NCBI GenBank assembly: GCA_910584205.1
Contig: CAJUAA010000013.1
Span: 1-64,000, forward strand
Length of the DNA stretch: 64,000 nucleotides
Origin: an uncultured Lachnospiraceae bacterium
GTDB taxonomy: Bacteria > Bacillota > Clostridia > Lachnospirales > Lachnospiraceae
Direction: 5' to 3'
This document shows, in pieces, positions 48,913 to 57,649 of the stretch (position 1 is the stretch's first letter; each line of letters opens with the position of its first letter). The notes below the pieces were generated by a model. That model was not told where the DNA came from. It worked only from the letters and a program-made list of their open reading frames with translations, and searched no databases. The translations under genes and the position numbers were made by a program.

Positions 48913-49285
48913 GCAGCTCACCCGCTTTCTCCCAGTAACGTCTCAGTTCTTCATAATCTTCCTCCGTCAGGCAGTCGGTCCGGATCAAAGCGGACACCAG
49001 CCCCTTGACATCTCCCTCATAGATCTTATTCACAAAATGTTCCGTCTGCGTGATCCGGTATTCGTTCTCCGACACCAGCGCCGTATATTGATTCCGCCGG
49101 CCGATCTTGCCGGTTTTCAGATACCCCTTGTCCACCAGTCGGGACAGAAGGGTAATAATCGTATTTTTCGTCCAGTCCATCCCCTTCCCGGACAGAGCTT
49201 CCACGATCTGGGCGTACAGCGCCGTCCCTCCGTTCCCCCATATGGCTTTCATAAGCTCCAGTTCATAATCTGATACCTGCTGCAT
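48905..49285 (-). CDS. BlaI/MecI-family repressor
   Basis: The protein is 126 aa. The winged helix is VSDYELELMKAIWGNGGTALY with TKNTIITLLSRLVDKGYLK, then the wing GRRNQYTALVSENEY and the dimerisation helix. These repressors are cleaved by the M56 partner after signal sensing. The gene directly precedes the M56 gene with overlapping start and stop. A perfect 19-bp inverted repeat overlaps its promoter. Confidence 0.92.
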   Translation of the reverse strand: MQQVSDYELELMKAIWGNGGTALYAQIVEALSGKGMDWTKNTIITLLSRLVDKGYLKTGKIGRRNQYTALVSENEYRITQTEHFVNKIYEGDVKGLVSALIRTDCLTEEDYEELRRYWEKAGELHE

Positions 49286-49352
49286 GATGTTCCTCCTTTC
49301 CTATCCTGTTTCCATACACTGCCGCATGATAAAAACCGTGCGCAGCACATTT

Positions 49353-49400
49353 AAGCGTACAAAGTGTTATCCTGTTTTTAAGATAACACTTTGTACGCTT
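49353..49400. promoter_or_regulatory. BlaI-type operator: perfect 19-bp inverted repeat
   Basis: The arms aagcgtacaaagtgttatc (49353-49371) and gataacactttgtacgctt (49382-49400) are exact complements separated by 10 bases. The right arm spans the spacer of the blaI promoter and the left arm lies downstream of it. Each arm holds acaaagtgt, similar in shape to BlaI half-sites, so cooperative dimers are likely. Confidence 0.85.
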
Positions 49401-49408
49401 ATTGTCAA
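49380..49408 (-). promoter_or_regulatory. blaI-M56 operon promoter
   Basis: On the minus strand TTGACA (complement of 49403-49408) and TATCTT (complement of 49380-49385) are separated by 17 bases. The spacer coincides with the right arm of the inverted repeat. Confidence 0.75.
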
Positions 49409-49513
49409 TACAAACGAAATATCTTTTTTCGACAGCCGCTCCGTCAGACGTTTCGCTGTCAGTCGCTTTGCTGTCTTCCACCCGGTGATCCGGACAGTTT
49501 CCGCCTGTCCCGT

Positions 49514-51241
49514 TCATACGCCCGGCACTGCCGTCACTCTGCCGTCTTCCACCCGGTAGATCCGGTCGCACGCCGCCAGCGTGCCGGTCCTGTGGGCGAT
49601 CATCAGGAGCGTACAGCTCCCTCTCAGATGCTCCACCGCGTCCATCACGGCGCGCTCGGTCTCTGCATCCAGCGCGGAGGTGGCCTCGTCCAGCACCAGG
49701 ATCTCCGGCTCCTGATAGAGCGCCCGGGCGATGCCGATCCGCTGTCTCTGCCCGCCGGACAGACGGACTCCCGCTTCCCCGATCCGGGTATCCAGCCCGT
49801 CTTTCAGCGACCGGACAAAATCCTCCAGCTGCGCCCTTCGAAGGGCGGACCACACCCGCGTTTCGTCGATCATGGAGTCCGGAATCCCAAAGGCCACGTT
49901 TCTCCGGATCGTATCGTCCGACAGATAGATGCTCTGCGGAATATAGCCCAGCTTCCGACCCCAGCTTTCTTTGTAAGCCCGGATGTCCTGATCCCCGTAG
50001 AGAATCCTGCCTCCGTCCGGACGCAGCAGGCCGAGAAACAGGTCTACAAATGTCGTCTTTCCGGCCCCGGAACTTCCGGTGAACCCCACGGAACTTCCCA
50101 CCGGAATCTCCACATCCACATGAGAAAGGATCTCTCTACCGCTTCCCGGATAATGAAATGAGACGTCCCGGAAGGAAATTTTCTCCGCCGGCTCCAGTTC
50201 TTCATATATCTTTTTGGAACGCGTCTCTGACGGACACAGTCCCGCCTTCTCCATCCCCTCGTAGATCCGGCTGACGGAAGGCGCCAGAAAGAAAATGTTG
50301 GTAAGCAGCCGGTTTACCTGGTTCACGGAAGGCAGCAGGCGGAACGCCGCAACCGCGAACACCGAAAGCTGCGGCACCAGCTCCCGGATCTCCACGCCCA
50401 TGCAGAGCCTTACAAGCACCACGCCCAGAATCCCGCACACGCAGACGGTTTCAATCAAATATCTGGGCACATACTGCAGAAGCTGGCTCCGCTTCAGGCT
50501 GGAGGCGTAGTGTCTGCCGTTTTCTTCATACGCCCGGACAAAATACGCTTCCCTCGTCATCAGCTTGATCTCCTTGATCCCGCCCAGCGCCTGATGGACC
50601 GCCTGGAGCATCCGGCTGTTGTAGATCTGGTTCTGCCGACCGTACGCCTCCGCCCGTCCCCGCATGCATCCAACCAAAAACAGAGAGCACAAACCCAGAA
50701 GCGCCACGACCACCAGAGAAATCACCGGGTCTTTTAAAAACAGAAACACCGAGATCATGGCGATCATCAGGAGATCCGAGACCAGCTCCATTCCATACAG
50801 GATCAGGTCGTACAGCTTGTTCACCTCAAAGGTCACATTCTGCAGCACCTCGGACGAATTTTTCTCCAGATGGAACGGATACGGCTTTTCCATATAGCTT
50901 CTCATGAGCCTTCCCGAAAGTTCCAGCCGATTGTTAAAAATAAAACGAAGTTCCGCCATCTTCATCAGAAGCAGGTAACTGTTTTTCAAAAGATAGACCA
51001 GGATCAGAAGCCCTCCGGTTGCAAAGAGCCGTTCCCTCCCCGACGACGCCGGAAGCAGCCGTTCCAACAGTAAAAACATCCCGCCGTCCTGCCCCTCCGG
51101 GTCCATCACCAGCTGCACGAAGGGCAGAACCAGGGAGACGCCCAGAAATTCCAGCAGGGAACCCACAAACAGAATCCCGAACAGCAGGACGAACGTTACT
51201 TTCTGTTTTCTGGAAAATATCACCCGAAGTTTATGGATCAC
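49514..51241 (-). CDS. ABC exporter (fused permease/ATPase, PglK/MsbA-like)
   Basis: The protein is 575 aa from a GTG overlapping the DUF3021 stop (gaggaaacaact site). Residues 1-320 form a six-helix type I exporter domain (TFVLLFGILFVGSLLEFLGVS at the start, given in part). The ATPase domain has Walker A GSSGAGKT, the Q loop YIPQSIYL, signature LSGGQRQRIGIARAL, Walker B EILVLDEATSALD, and a switch H in MIAHRTGTL. The closest architecture is the PglK-type flippase. The cargo is unknown. It ends the LytTR-DUF3021-ABC set. Confidence 0.92.
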   Translation of the reverse strand: MIHKLRVIFSRKQKVTFVLLFGILFVGSLLEFLGVSLVLPFVQLVMDPEGQDGGMFLLLERLLPASSGRERLFATGGLLILVYLLKNSYLLLMKMAELRFIFNNRLELSGRLMRSYMEKPYPFHLEKNSSEVLQNVTFEVNKLYDLILYGMELVSDLLMIAMISVFLFLKDPVISLVVVALLGLCSLFLVGCMRGRAEAYGRQNQIYNSRMLQAVHQALGGIKEIKLMTREAYFVRAYEENGRHYASSLKRSQLLQYVPRYLIETVCVCGILGVVLVRLCMGVEIRELVPQLSVFAVAAFRLLPSVNQVNRLLTNIFFLAPSVSRIYEGMEKAGLCPSETRSKKIYEELEPAEKISFRDVSFHYPGSGREILSHVDVEIPVGSSVGFTGSSGAGKTTFVDLFLGLLRPDGGRILYGDQDIRAYKESWGRKLGYIPQSIYLSDDTIRRNVAFGIPDSMIDETRVWSALRRAQLEDFVRSLKDGLDTRIGEAGVRLSGGQRQRIGIARALYQEPEILVLDEATSALDAETERAVMDAVEHLRGSCTLLMIAHRTGTLAACDRIYRVEDGRVTAVPGV

Positions 51242-51684
51242 AGTTGTTTCCTCCTTTTATACTGCTCCAGCAGCGCGTTGTACATATGCGCCCGGCAGCG
51301 GTTGAACAATTCGAATCCCCCGCAGCCAAGAAGGCCGGCAAAAAGCATCAGAAGCGGCACGGCAGGGCCGGTTCCCGTCTCATACAGCATTTCTGATACA
51401 TACAGGCAGCCGGACCCCCAGATTCCGGCCGTACACAGGTACAGGAAAAGCCGAAACGTATACGGCAGCCCTTCCAGAAGGGTGCTTCCCAGCAGAAGCC
51501 TCTGGGCAAGGATGCTTCCCAGAGAAAAGAACAGAAGCCCCCACATCATGCCCGCATGGAAGGGGATCCGTTCCGGAAACGCCGCCTGCGCCAGAAGATA
51601 ACCGACGGACAGCGCCGTGAACAGATACGAGGTATAGACGGCGACCGGTTTGCACAGCCGGTACAGCCTGACAACATATTTCAT
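51238..51684 (-). CDS. DUF3021-family four-helix membrane protein
   Basis: The ATG at 51684 behind gaggaggagcgcgt gives 148 aa. Four hydrophobic segments are visible (VAVYTSYLFTALSVGYLLAQ, MMWGLLFFSLGSILAQRL, TFRLFLYLCTAGIWGSGCLY, AVPLLMLFAGLLGCGGFEL). DUF3021 proteins are almost always encoded next to a LytTR regulator and are thought to modulate it. Here the regulator ends 14 bases upstream and the ABC exporter starts on its stop. Confidence 0.82.
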   Translation of the reverse strand: MKYVVRLYRLCKPVAVYTSYLFTALSVGYLLAQAAFPERIPFHAGMMWGLLFFSLGSILAQRLLLGSTLLEGLPYTFRLFLYLCTAGIWGSGCLYVSEMLYETGTGPAVPLLMLFAGLLGCGGFELFNRCRAHMYNALLEQYKRRKQL

Positions 51685-51698
51685 ACGCGCTCCTCCTC

Positions 51699-52139
51699 TC
51701 ACAGACATCCAAGTTTTTCCTTGATCTGCTTTGCGTACTGGCGGGACACGTTCAGCCGTTCCCCGTTGGTCATGGTCACCTGCATGGTTCCCCCGAACTC
51801 CGGCTTCAGGGACTGGATCCGGTTGAAATTGATGATGGACGATCTGGAAGCCCGGAAGAAATCGCAGCTTTCCAGACGGCCCTCCAGCTCGTACAGCCGA
51901 AGGGGCGTCTCGTACACCTCTTCCTCCGTATACAGAAAAGTCTTTTTTTCCACCGTATCGATATACAGAATCCGGCTCACATCCAGAAGGTACGTCTGGC
52001 CGTCCCGATAACCGGTCAGCTTCCGGTCCGCCATCCGGAACATCTCCAGCATGCGGATCACCGACTCGTTTGTCTGCCTGCACCGGATGGTGATCTCCAT
52101 CTCCTGTACCGACGCGTCCTCTTCTATCCGGATCTTCAC
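51699..52139 (-). CDS. LytTR-family DNA-binding regulator (stand-alone)
   Basis: The GTG at 52139 (cagggga site) gives 146 aa. The LytTR domain covers about 45-146: ILYIDTVEKKTFLYTEEEVYE, LYELEGRLESCDFFRASRS and SIINFNRIQSLKPEFGG (parts). There is no receiver domain, so it belongs to the LytTR-DUF3021 group whose activity is set by the membrane partner rather than by phosphorylation. The likely target is its own operon with the exporter. Confidence 0.88.
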   Translation of the reverse strand: MKIRIEEDASVQEMEITIRCRQTNESVIRMLEMFRMADRKLTGYRDGQTYLLDVSRILYIDTVEKKTFLYTEEEVYETPLRLYELEGRLESCDFFRASRSSIINFNRIQSLKPEFGGTMQVTMTNGERLNVSRQYAKQIKEKLGCL

Positions 52140-52161
52140 GTTCCCCTGCACCCCGCTTTCC

Positions 52162-53080
52162 TTACTTTTCTGACAGTATAGACGACTTTTGCCAGGCGCG
52201 CAATCCCCACAGGCGCAAGCTGTCAAAAACCGGCGCCAGGCTGTCGATTTTCCCGCTTAAAAGGCCATACGGCCCGGACATTTCTGTATCTTTTTCATAT
52301 ACTTCCCGTAGTATACCCCGGCGCAGATCCCCGGAAGCAGAAGCTTCAAAAAGGATACAGGTCCCGAGCATCGGCGCCCCCACAGGGACGACCAGAAAAG
52401 AGCAGGACAGGGAGATCAGAAACGTCAGGCAGCCCAGTACCAGCTGGATCCGGTACTGTCCCATGGACTGAAGCGCACAGCGGCAGACATACAGCACTGC
52501 CATCGGCGGATATCCCAGACTGATGATCCGAAGCTGCGCTGCCCCGGCAGCCACAAGCTGCCCGGACGTCCCTTCTCCCGCCGTCCACCGGATCAGCGCT
52601 TCTCCGCCGGCCAGGAAAAGCGCCGAGCAGCCCCTTTACGCCCACCGGAAACGCGCCCAGAAAAATCAGCCGCAGATACGCGCACGATTCCCGGCTCAGT
52701 TCCTCCTGCACATTGGCTGCGGGAAGAACCATCTGCGGAAAAAGCGCGGCAAAAACCACCGGCGCATATACGGCCAGAATGATATACAGCGCTCCCCCGA
52801 AGGCGCGGTCTACCCGGTCTACCCGTTCTCTCTGCCCGCTTCCGACGCAGCGGCTGAAATAAAAGCCCGCACCGGATGCCATACCGCCGAACAGATTGGA
52901 GATCAAGCCGTTGAACCCGCTGCACGCGCCGATAACTGCCACGGCTTCCATATTGACCGTCCGTCCCAGAATCGCAGCATTGACCACCGCATACATGTAC
53001 TGAAACCCTCCGGACAGCATGAGCGGCAAAAGAAATCCCCAGACAGCCCTGTTATTCTGTTTTACCGTAAAATCCAGCAT
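52162..53080 (-). pseudogene. MATE-family efflux gene with an internal deletion
   Basis: The 5' half reads as a normal MATE N-terminus (NNRAVWGFLLPLMLSGGFQYM, FNGLISNLFGGMASGAGFYFS, GAFPVGVKGLLGA). Near 52618-52626 the frame changes to LFLAGGEALIRW and then LRIISLGYPPMAVLYVCRCALQSMGQYR, which belongs to the later half of such proteins. The total coding length is about 300 aa against about 440 normally, so roughly the middle third has been lost rather than a single base. The C-terminus (SSILSEK) is also short. Non-functional. Confidence 0.75.
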
Positions 53081-53110
53081 ATTCTCTCCCGGGGCCTCCT
53101 TTCCCGCGCT

Positions 53111-54202
53111 TCACATCCGGCTCCTAAGCAGTTTCTTCTCGATCCGTTTCGCCGGATCGAGGTCGAACGTATGTTTGTTCAGGAGTTCTAAAGCGATACC
53201 GTACTGCTCCTGCGCCTTTTCCCTGTACCCGTTTCTCATGTACCGGTCTCCGGCCAGCTCTCTGGCTTCGATCATCTCCACATGTCCGCCCATGGTATAC
53301 AGCTCCAGCCCATCCAGCATTTCCTCCGTAATGGCAAGCGCTTCCCGGTCTCTTCCCTGCTCTTCCCTGCTTTTTCAGATGAAAAGCGGCCAGAAGTCCT
53401 TTTTTAAATTCCAGTAAATCCTTTTTCCACCCGATCCCGTTCTCCCCCGCCCCCAGAGAACGCATCTTCATGACCAGCGGAAGTGTCAGATAATGGATTT
53501 TCTCTGCATAGTCCCAGAGTTCCTCCCGTTGGGTTCCGGTGAGCCTGCCCGGCGCATGGCATTCCAGCAGCTGTTCCAGTTCTTCTTTTTCCTGAAAAGG
53601 CCGGATCTCCAGCGATACGGGAAAAAGCGCCTCATTCCGCTTTCTTCCTGCGACCAGAATATGGCCCGGAAGCTCCAGAAACGACTGCATCTCCCGGTCC
53701 CGCTCCCGGTCGGACAGATTGCAGTTGTCCAAAACCACCAGCGTATGCTGCCTCTGTACACGATTGTCATCCGCCATCAGGCTGCGGATGGAGCCGTATA
53801 ATACAGGAACAGCACGTTTTCGTATTCCTGTACGTACCGCTCTGCATAGGCGGCCGCAACCGTCGTCTTTCCCACGCCGCCCATGCCGTACAGAAAAACC
53901 GGGCCTCTGCCCTCTTCCAGACAGCTCCGTATATACGCCAGCTCCTTCTCCCGTCCCGCAAAGTACTGCATATGCCCGGGTCTTACGGACTTAAGCGTGT
54001 AGATCCCCTTTTCCCGGAGCCTTTTGTCCTCCTCTTCCCAATCCCGAAGCGCTTTTTCATACGCCTCCTCTGTCCGGAAACCGGCGGGCGTATCCCTGTA
54101 CTTCCATCTCAGATGAATCATATCCCGAAGCAGCGTATGGCACTCCAGCCGGTACTCCAGTTCCTTTTCGCAGCTTTTCCTGTCCTTTGTTGATTTCTTC
54201 AT
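53111..54202 (-). pseudogene. NB-ARC/STAND-type NTPase gene, frameshifted twice
   Basis: The start MKKSTKDRKSCEKELEYR leads to a P-loop GMGGVGKTTVAAAYAE near residues 105-120. The frame shifts near 53797-53806 (VLFLYY continues as GSIRSLMADDNRV) and the Walker B-like TLVVLDNCNLS comes sooner than normal, suggesting lost residues. A second shift at 53351-53370 is caused by a 10-bp tandem duplication; the last frame ends TFDLDPAKRIEKKLLRSRM. Intact it would have been a regulator- or defence-type NTPase with helical repeats; neighbours do not decide which. Confidence 0.72.
53351..53370. repeat. 10-bp tandem duplication causing a frameshift
   Basis: tcttccctgc occurs twice, at 53351-53360 and 53361-53370. 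With one copy removed the minus strand reads HLKKQGRDREALAITEEMLDG straight on. The duplication of a 10-bp unit is out of frame, so slippage would switch the gene on and off. Confidence 0.9.
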
Positions 54203-54223
54203 ATCCCGGCAGCTCCCGCCCGG

Positions 54224-55576
54224 TTACCGCACAGGAAAGCGTTCCGGCATCCGGATCTCCGCCCGGCTCCGGATACTCTCCGCCCGGACCTTCGCCTCCT
54301 GGATCAGCGCCTCTTCGTCAAAGGTCAGGATCTTCCGGTCCCTCATGAGCCATTTCCCGTTACAGACGGTGCTTTCCACGTTGGTGGAATGCATGGAAGT
54401 TACCAGATTGGCGATTGGGTCGTGCATGGGCTGCATTCCCACGGAATCCGGATTGATGATGATCAGGTCCGCCTTTTTGCCCGGCTCCAGACTGCCGTAA
54501 AGCGCTCCGTCCTGCAGCGCCTCCGCTCCGTTTGCAGTGGCCATCCGAAGGATTTCCTGCGCCTTTACCACCGTGGGGTCCAGACGCCAACCCTTGTGGA
54601 TCAGGGACGTCACCCACATCTCGTCCACCATGTCCATCCGGTTGTTGGTGGGAGCCCCGTCCGTTCCGATGGCCACGCAGATCCCCTCCCGCAGCATCCG
54701 CGGCACCTTGGCAAAGCCCAGCACCCGCATGGCGGAGGCCGGATTGTGAGAAACCTTGACGCTGTAATCCCGGAACATCTCCACCTCCTCATGGGTCAGC
54801 CATACGGTGTGCGCGGCCAGCAGGTTCGGCCCCAGAAATCCCAGATCCTTAAGATGCGTCACGGTCTGTACGCCCAGCCGCTCCTTCACATAGTCCACTT
54901 CGGATTTCGCCTCCGCCACATGCATATGGATCCCCACGCCGTACCGGTCCGCCAGCTCCTTTGTCCCAAGCAGCAGATCGTCCGTGGCGTTGAAGATCGT
55001 CCGGACCCCGAACCAGACCTCCACCCGGCCGTCCGCCGTCCCGTGAAATCTCCGGATGTCCTCCTCCTGCCGCTCCAGCTCCTCCCGGGTGCTCCGCTGC
55101 CACGCCTTCGGCAGTCCCTCCCCGCAGTCCATGACCGAATGCGCCAGCTTCGCCCGGATCCCGGCCTCCTCTATGGCCTTTGCCATACCGGATACAAACT
55201 GTCCGCCCGGCTCCGCGATGGCCGTTACGCCCGCTTTGATCTGCTCCGCCGCACAGAACAGCGTGGAGATATAGGAATCCTCCTCGGTCATATGACTTTC
55301 ATAAGGCCAGATCCGGTCATGAAGCCAGGTCAGCAGATCCACGTCGTCCGCCAGTCCTCTTGCCAGCTGCTGGGACGTATGCACATGGGTATTGACCAGT
55401 CCCGGAAGAATGATCTTTCCTGTCAGATCCAGCACCTCATCGCAGGTACTTTCATCCACCGGCTCCGCTCCCGCCTGCACGATCCGGTCATCCTCAAACA
55501 GCAGGTTTCCGTCAGAATAGACCTGCCCTTCTTCGTTCATGGTCACGATCATGGCGTGTTTTAATAATGTTCTCAT
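54224..55576 (-). CDS. Amidohydrolase of the MtaD/TrzN-type (methylthioadenosine/adenosylhomocysteine deaminase-like)
   Basis: The protein is 450 aa. The cytosine-deaminase-like superfamily motifs are clear: PGLVNTHVHTSQQLARGL (about 58-75), the HMHVAE block near 217, AHTVWLTHEE near 255, and GTDGAPTNNRMDM near 307, then GKKADLIIIN. The metal ligands H64, H66, the third and fourth histidines and the aspartate are in place. Many such genes are annotated as MTA/SAH deaminases; the actual substrate can be other aminopurines or guanidino compounds. The gene is probably monocistronic; the decayed NTPase follows 22 bp downstream. Confidence 0.88.
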   Translation of the reverse strand: MRTLLKHAMIVTMNEEGQVYSDGNLLFEDDRIVQAGAEPVDESTCDEVLDLTGKIILPGLVNTHVHTSQQLARGLADDVDLLTWLHDRIWPYESHMTEEDSYISTLFCAAEQIKAGVTAIAEPGGQFVSGMAKAIEEAGIRAKLAHSVMDCGEGLPKAWQRSTREELERQEEDIRRFHGTADGRVEVWFGVRTIFNATDDLLLGTKELADRYGVGIHMHVAEAKSEVDYVKERLGVQTVTHLKDLGFLGPNLLAAHTVWLTHEEVEMFRDYSVKVSHNPASAMRVLGFAKVPRMLREGICVAIGTDGAPTNNRMDMVDEMWVTSLIHKGWRLDPTVVKAQEILRMATANGAEALQDGALYGSLEPGKKADLIIINPDSVGMQPMHDPIANLVTSMHSTNVESTVCNGKWLMRDRKILTFDEEALIQEAKVRAESIRSRAEIRMPERFPVR

Positions 55577-55696
55577 AAATCCTGTTCCTTTCCCTGTCTG
55601 AATTTCCGTCTTTTCTGCAACATAAGCTTCTGTTTTGAATTATGAAAATTATAACACGAAAGAGAACCGGAGACAATCCGGCATTCCATTGGGGGC

Positions 55697-55725
55697 TTTT
55701 CAATCCTTCTGCCGCCTGATACAAT
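55697..55725 (+). promoter_or_regulatory. Predicted promoter of the phosphoesterase gene
   Basis: TTTTCA (55697-55702) and TACAAT (55720-55725) are spaced by 17 bases, 30 nt from the ATG with gaggagg. Confidence 0.55.
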
Positions 55726-55754
55726 AGAACCAACAGACCGGAGGAGGAAAAACC

Positions 55755-56477
55755 ATGCGATATATCGTTTCAGACATACACGGCTGCTATGAGGAATACC
55801 GGGAGTTACTGGAAAAACTCCGGTTTTCGGACAACGACACCCTCTACGTCCTCGGAGACGCCATGGACCGGGGGCCGGAGCCCATCCGGGTGATCCAGGA
55901 CATGATGTCAAGGGACAATGTGGTCTATCTCGTCGGAAACCATGACTATATGATGCTGCGCACGCTGAAAAGGCTGGCGGTAGAGATCACGAAGGAAAAC
56001 TGCGAAACCCATCTGACCACCGAAGACCTTCTGAACTGCTACTACTGGATCCAGGACGGCGGCAGAATCACGTCCGACCAGTTCCGGATACTGCCCCGGG
56101 ACGAGCAGCAGGAGATCCTCGACTATGTGGGCAACGCGCTGCTGTACGAGGTGCTGGAAGAACGCGGCCGGGAGCTGATTCTGGTTCACGCCGGAATCCG
56201 GGGATTTGAAGAGGAAAAAGATCTGGACGACTATGACGTCTTTGATTTCATCTATGAACGGGCAGACTATGGACGAAGATATTATCAGCATCCCCATAAG
56301 CTCCTGGTGACCGGACATACGCCGACCCTCCTGATCCACCCGGACGGACAGCCGCTTGTCTATCAGGGCAACGGACACATCGCCGTCGACTGCGGCTGCG
56401 TGTTCGGCGGACAGCTGGCCGCATACTGCGTGGAGACAGAAGAGACCGTCTACGTAAAAAGCAGGCAGAAAAAATAA
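55755..56477 (+). CDS. Calcineurin-like serine/threonine-type metallophosphatase
   Basis: The protein is 240 aa. Motifs are in PP-family order: SDIHGCYEEYRELLEKL (D6, H8), LGDAMDRGPEP (D34, D38), LVGNHDYMML (N61, H62), VHAGIRGFE (H near 148) and VTGHTPT. The dinuclear metal site is complete. It resembles PrpE/ApaH- or lambda-phosphatase-like enzymes that act on phosphoproteins or dinucleoside polyphosphates. It is followed by a small membrane protein with its own probable promoter. Confidence 0.92.
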   Translation: MRYIVSDIHGCYEEYRELLEKLRFSDNDTLYVLGDAMDRGPEPIRVIQDMMSRDNVVYLVGNHDYMMLRTLKRLAVEITKENCETHLTTEDLLNCYYWIQDGGRITSDQFRILPRDEQQEILDYVGNALLYEVLEERGRELILVHAGIRGFEEEKDLDDYDVFDFIYERADYGRRYYQHPHKLLVTGHTPTLLIHPDGQPLVYQGNGHIAVDCGCVFGGQLAAYCVETEETVYVKSRQKK

Positions 56478-56562
56478 CCCGCAGGACACATCCTGATCTG
56501 TTAAAACGCCGACGTATGTGCTATACTATATTTCATCATCATTACTTAGGAGGAATCAGAAT

Positions 56563-56805
56563 ATGTTTGGACTTATCATCGGACTGTTTACCGGGGGAAT
56601 CGCCGGATGGCTGGCAGGAAAGATCATGAACAACGAAGGAAGCGTGCTGCGCAACATCCTGCTCGGTATTGTAGGAGGCATCGTGGGAAATGTGGTGCTG
56701 GGACTCATCGGCATTCATGGAAGCGGACTGATCGGAAGCATTATCGTGGCCGTGGTCGGTTCCTGCATCGTCATCTGGCTGGTGAACAATCTTTCCGGCC
56801 GCTGA
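56563..56805 (+). CDS. GlsB/YeaQ/YmgE-type small membrane stress protein
   Basis: The start MFGLIIGLFTGGIAGWLAGK is set by taggaggaatcagaat, giving 80 aa. Two glycine-zipper helices (LLGIVGGIVGNVVLGLIG and SGLIGSIIVAVVGSCIVIWLV) match the transglycosylase-associated/GlsB family induced by stress. Function is unknown. A weak TATACT lies upstream near 56521. Confidence 0.9.
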   Translation: MFGLIIGLFTGGIAGWLAGKIMNNEGSVLRNILLGIVGGIVGNVVLGLIGIHGSGLIGSIIVAVVGSCIVIWLVNNLSGR

Positions 56806-56863
56806 AAAAGAACCATTAACCGCAGTCCGTCATCTTAACAAAATCATCAAAAGGAGAATTAAT

Positions 56864-57445
56864 ATGCGAACTCATTATCCTGTCCATCTCCTGTTATGCA
56901 TCCTGCTTGTCAGCCTGGCCGTCGGATGCGGCAGAAAAGATCCCGTAACGGAAGCCGAAGCGGCGGCCGGCTCCGAAGAGGCTTCGCCTGACGTGGACGA
57001 CTCTTCGTCCGGCCCTGTCACATTCGAAGCACAGACTCTGGACGGCAGCACCCTCTCTTCGGATCTGTTTTCCGACTCCCGAATCACCATGGTCAATGTA
57101 TGGGCCACCTACTGCAATCCCTGCTTAAGAGAAATGCCCGGACTTGGAGAACTTGCTTCCTCCTATGACTCCGGTGATTTCCAGCTGATCGGAATCATCA
57201 GCGACGTCATGGAGGGCGCTGACGAAAAAACGCTTAAAAAGGCAGAGGACCTGGTGACGCAGACCGGCGCCGACTATCCCCATCTGCTCCTGAATGAATC
57301 GCTGTACACCGCTCTTCTGAAGGAAGTATCCGCCGTTCCCACCACCTTCTTCGTGGATCAGGACGGACAGATCCTGGACACGGTCATCGGAGCCATGGAA
57401 AAATCCGGCTGGGAGGAAACGATCGATGCGCTTCTGGAAGAATAA
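56864..57445 (+). CDS. TlpA/ResA-like thioredoxin-fold lipoprotein
   Basis: The protein is 193 aa. A signal peptide ends in LAVGC (lipobox), then an acidic linker. The thioredoxin domain has WATYCNPCLREMPGLGEL (CNPC redox pair near 88-91) and the cis-proline in VSAVPTTFFVDQDG near 162. The domain faces the outside of the membrane, where it would reduce or oxidise partner cysteines. It is the first gene of a three-gene set with a CXXC peptide and a 4Fe-4S membrane protein, which could feed electrons to it. Confidence 0.9.
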   Translation: MRTHYPVHLLLCILLVSLAVGCGRKDPVTEAEAAAGSEEASPDVDDSSSGPVTFEAQTLDGSTLSSDLFSDSRITMVNVWATYCNPCLREMPGLGELASSYDSGDFQLIGIISDVMEGADEKTLKKAEDLVTQTGADYPHLLLNESLYTALLKEVSAVPTTFFVDQDGQILDTVIGAMEKSGWEETIDALLEE

Positions 57446-57578
57446 CTCCGCACCTCTGTGGATGTACGGCGTGCTTGCAGGCATCTTCTGTCTGGGCATC
57501 GGCCTGGCGCAGGGTGATTTTACCGTCTTCTGGCAGAAGGCAGTGATGATCTGCCTGGAATGCATCGGGATCGGATAA
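57426..57578 (+). CDS. CD1871A-family small CXXC membrane protein
   Basis: The product is 50 aa from an ATG inside the 3' end of the TlpA gene to TAA at 57578. One transmembrane helix (LWMYGVLAGIFCLGIGLAQG) is followed by KAVMICLECIGIG with a C-L-E-C pair at the membrane face. This C-terminal signature ...ICLECIGIG defines the small family named after a Clostridioides protein. Its overlap with tlpA and its place before the 4Fe-4S gene suggest it relays electrons or thiols between them. Confidence 0.85.
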   Translation: MRFWKNNSAPLWMYGVLAGIFCLGIGLAQGDFTVFWQKAVMICLECIGIG

Positions 57579-57649
57579 CGATTCACAAGTATCAGCATCC
57601 AACGGCAGTATGAAAGTCCGCCGGAAACCATATGGAAAGCAGGTGAACC

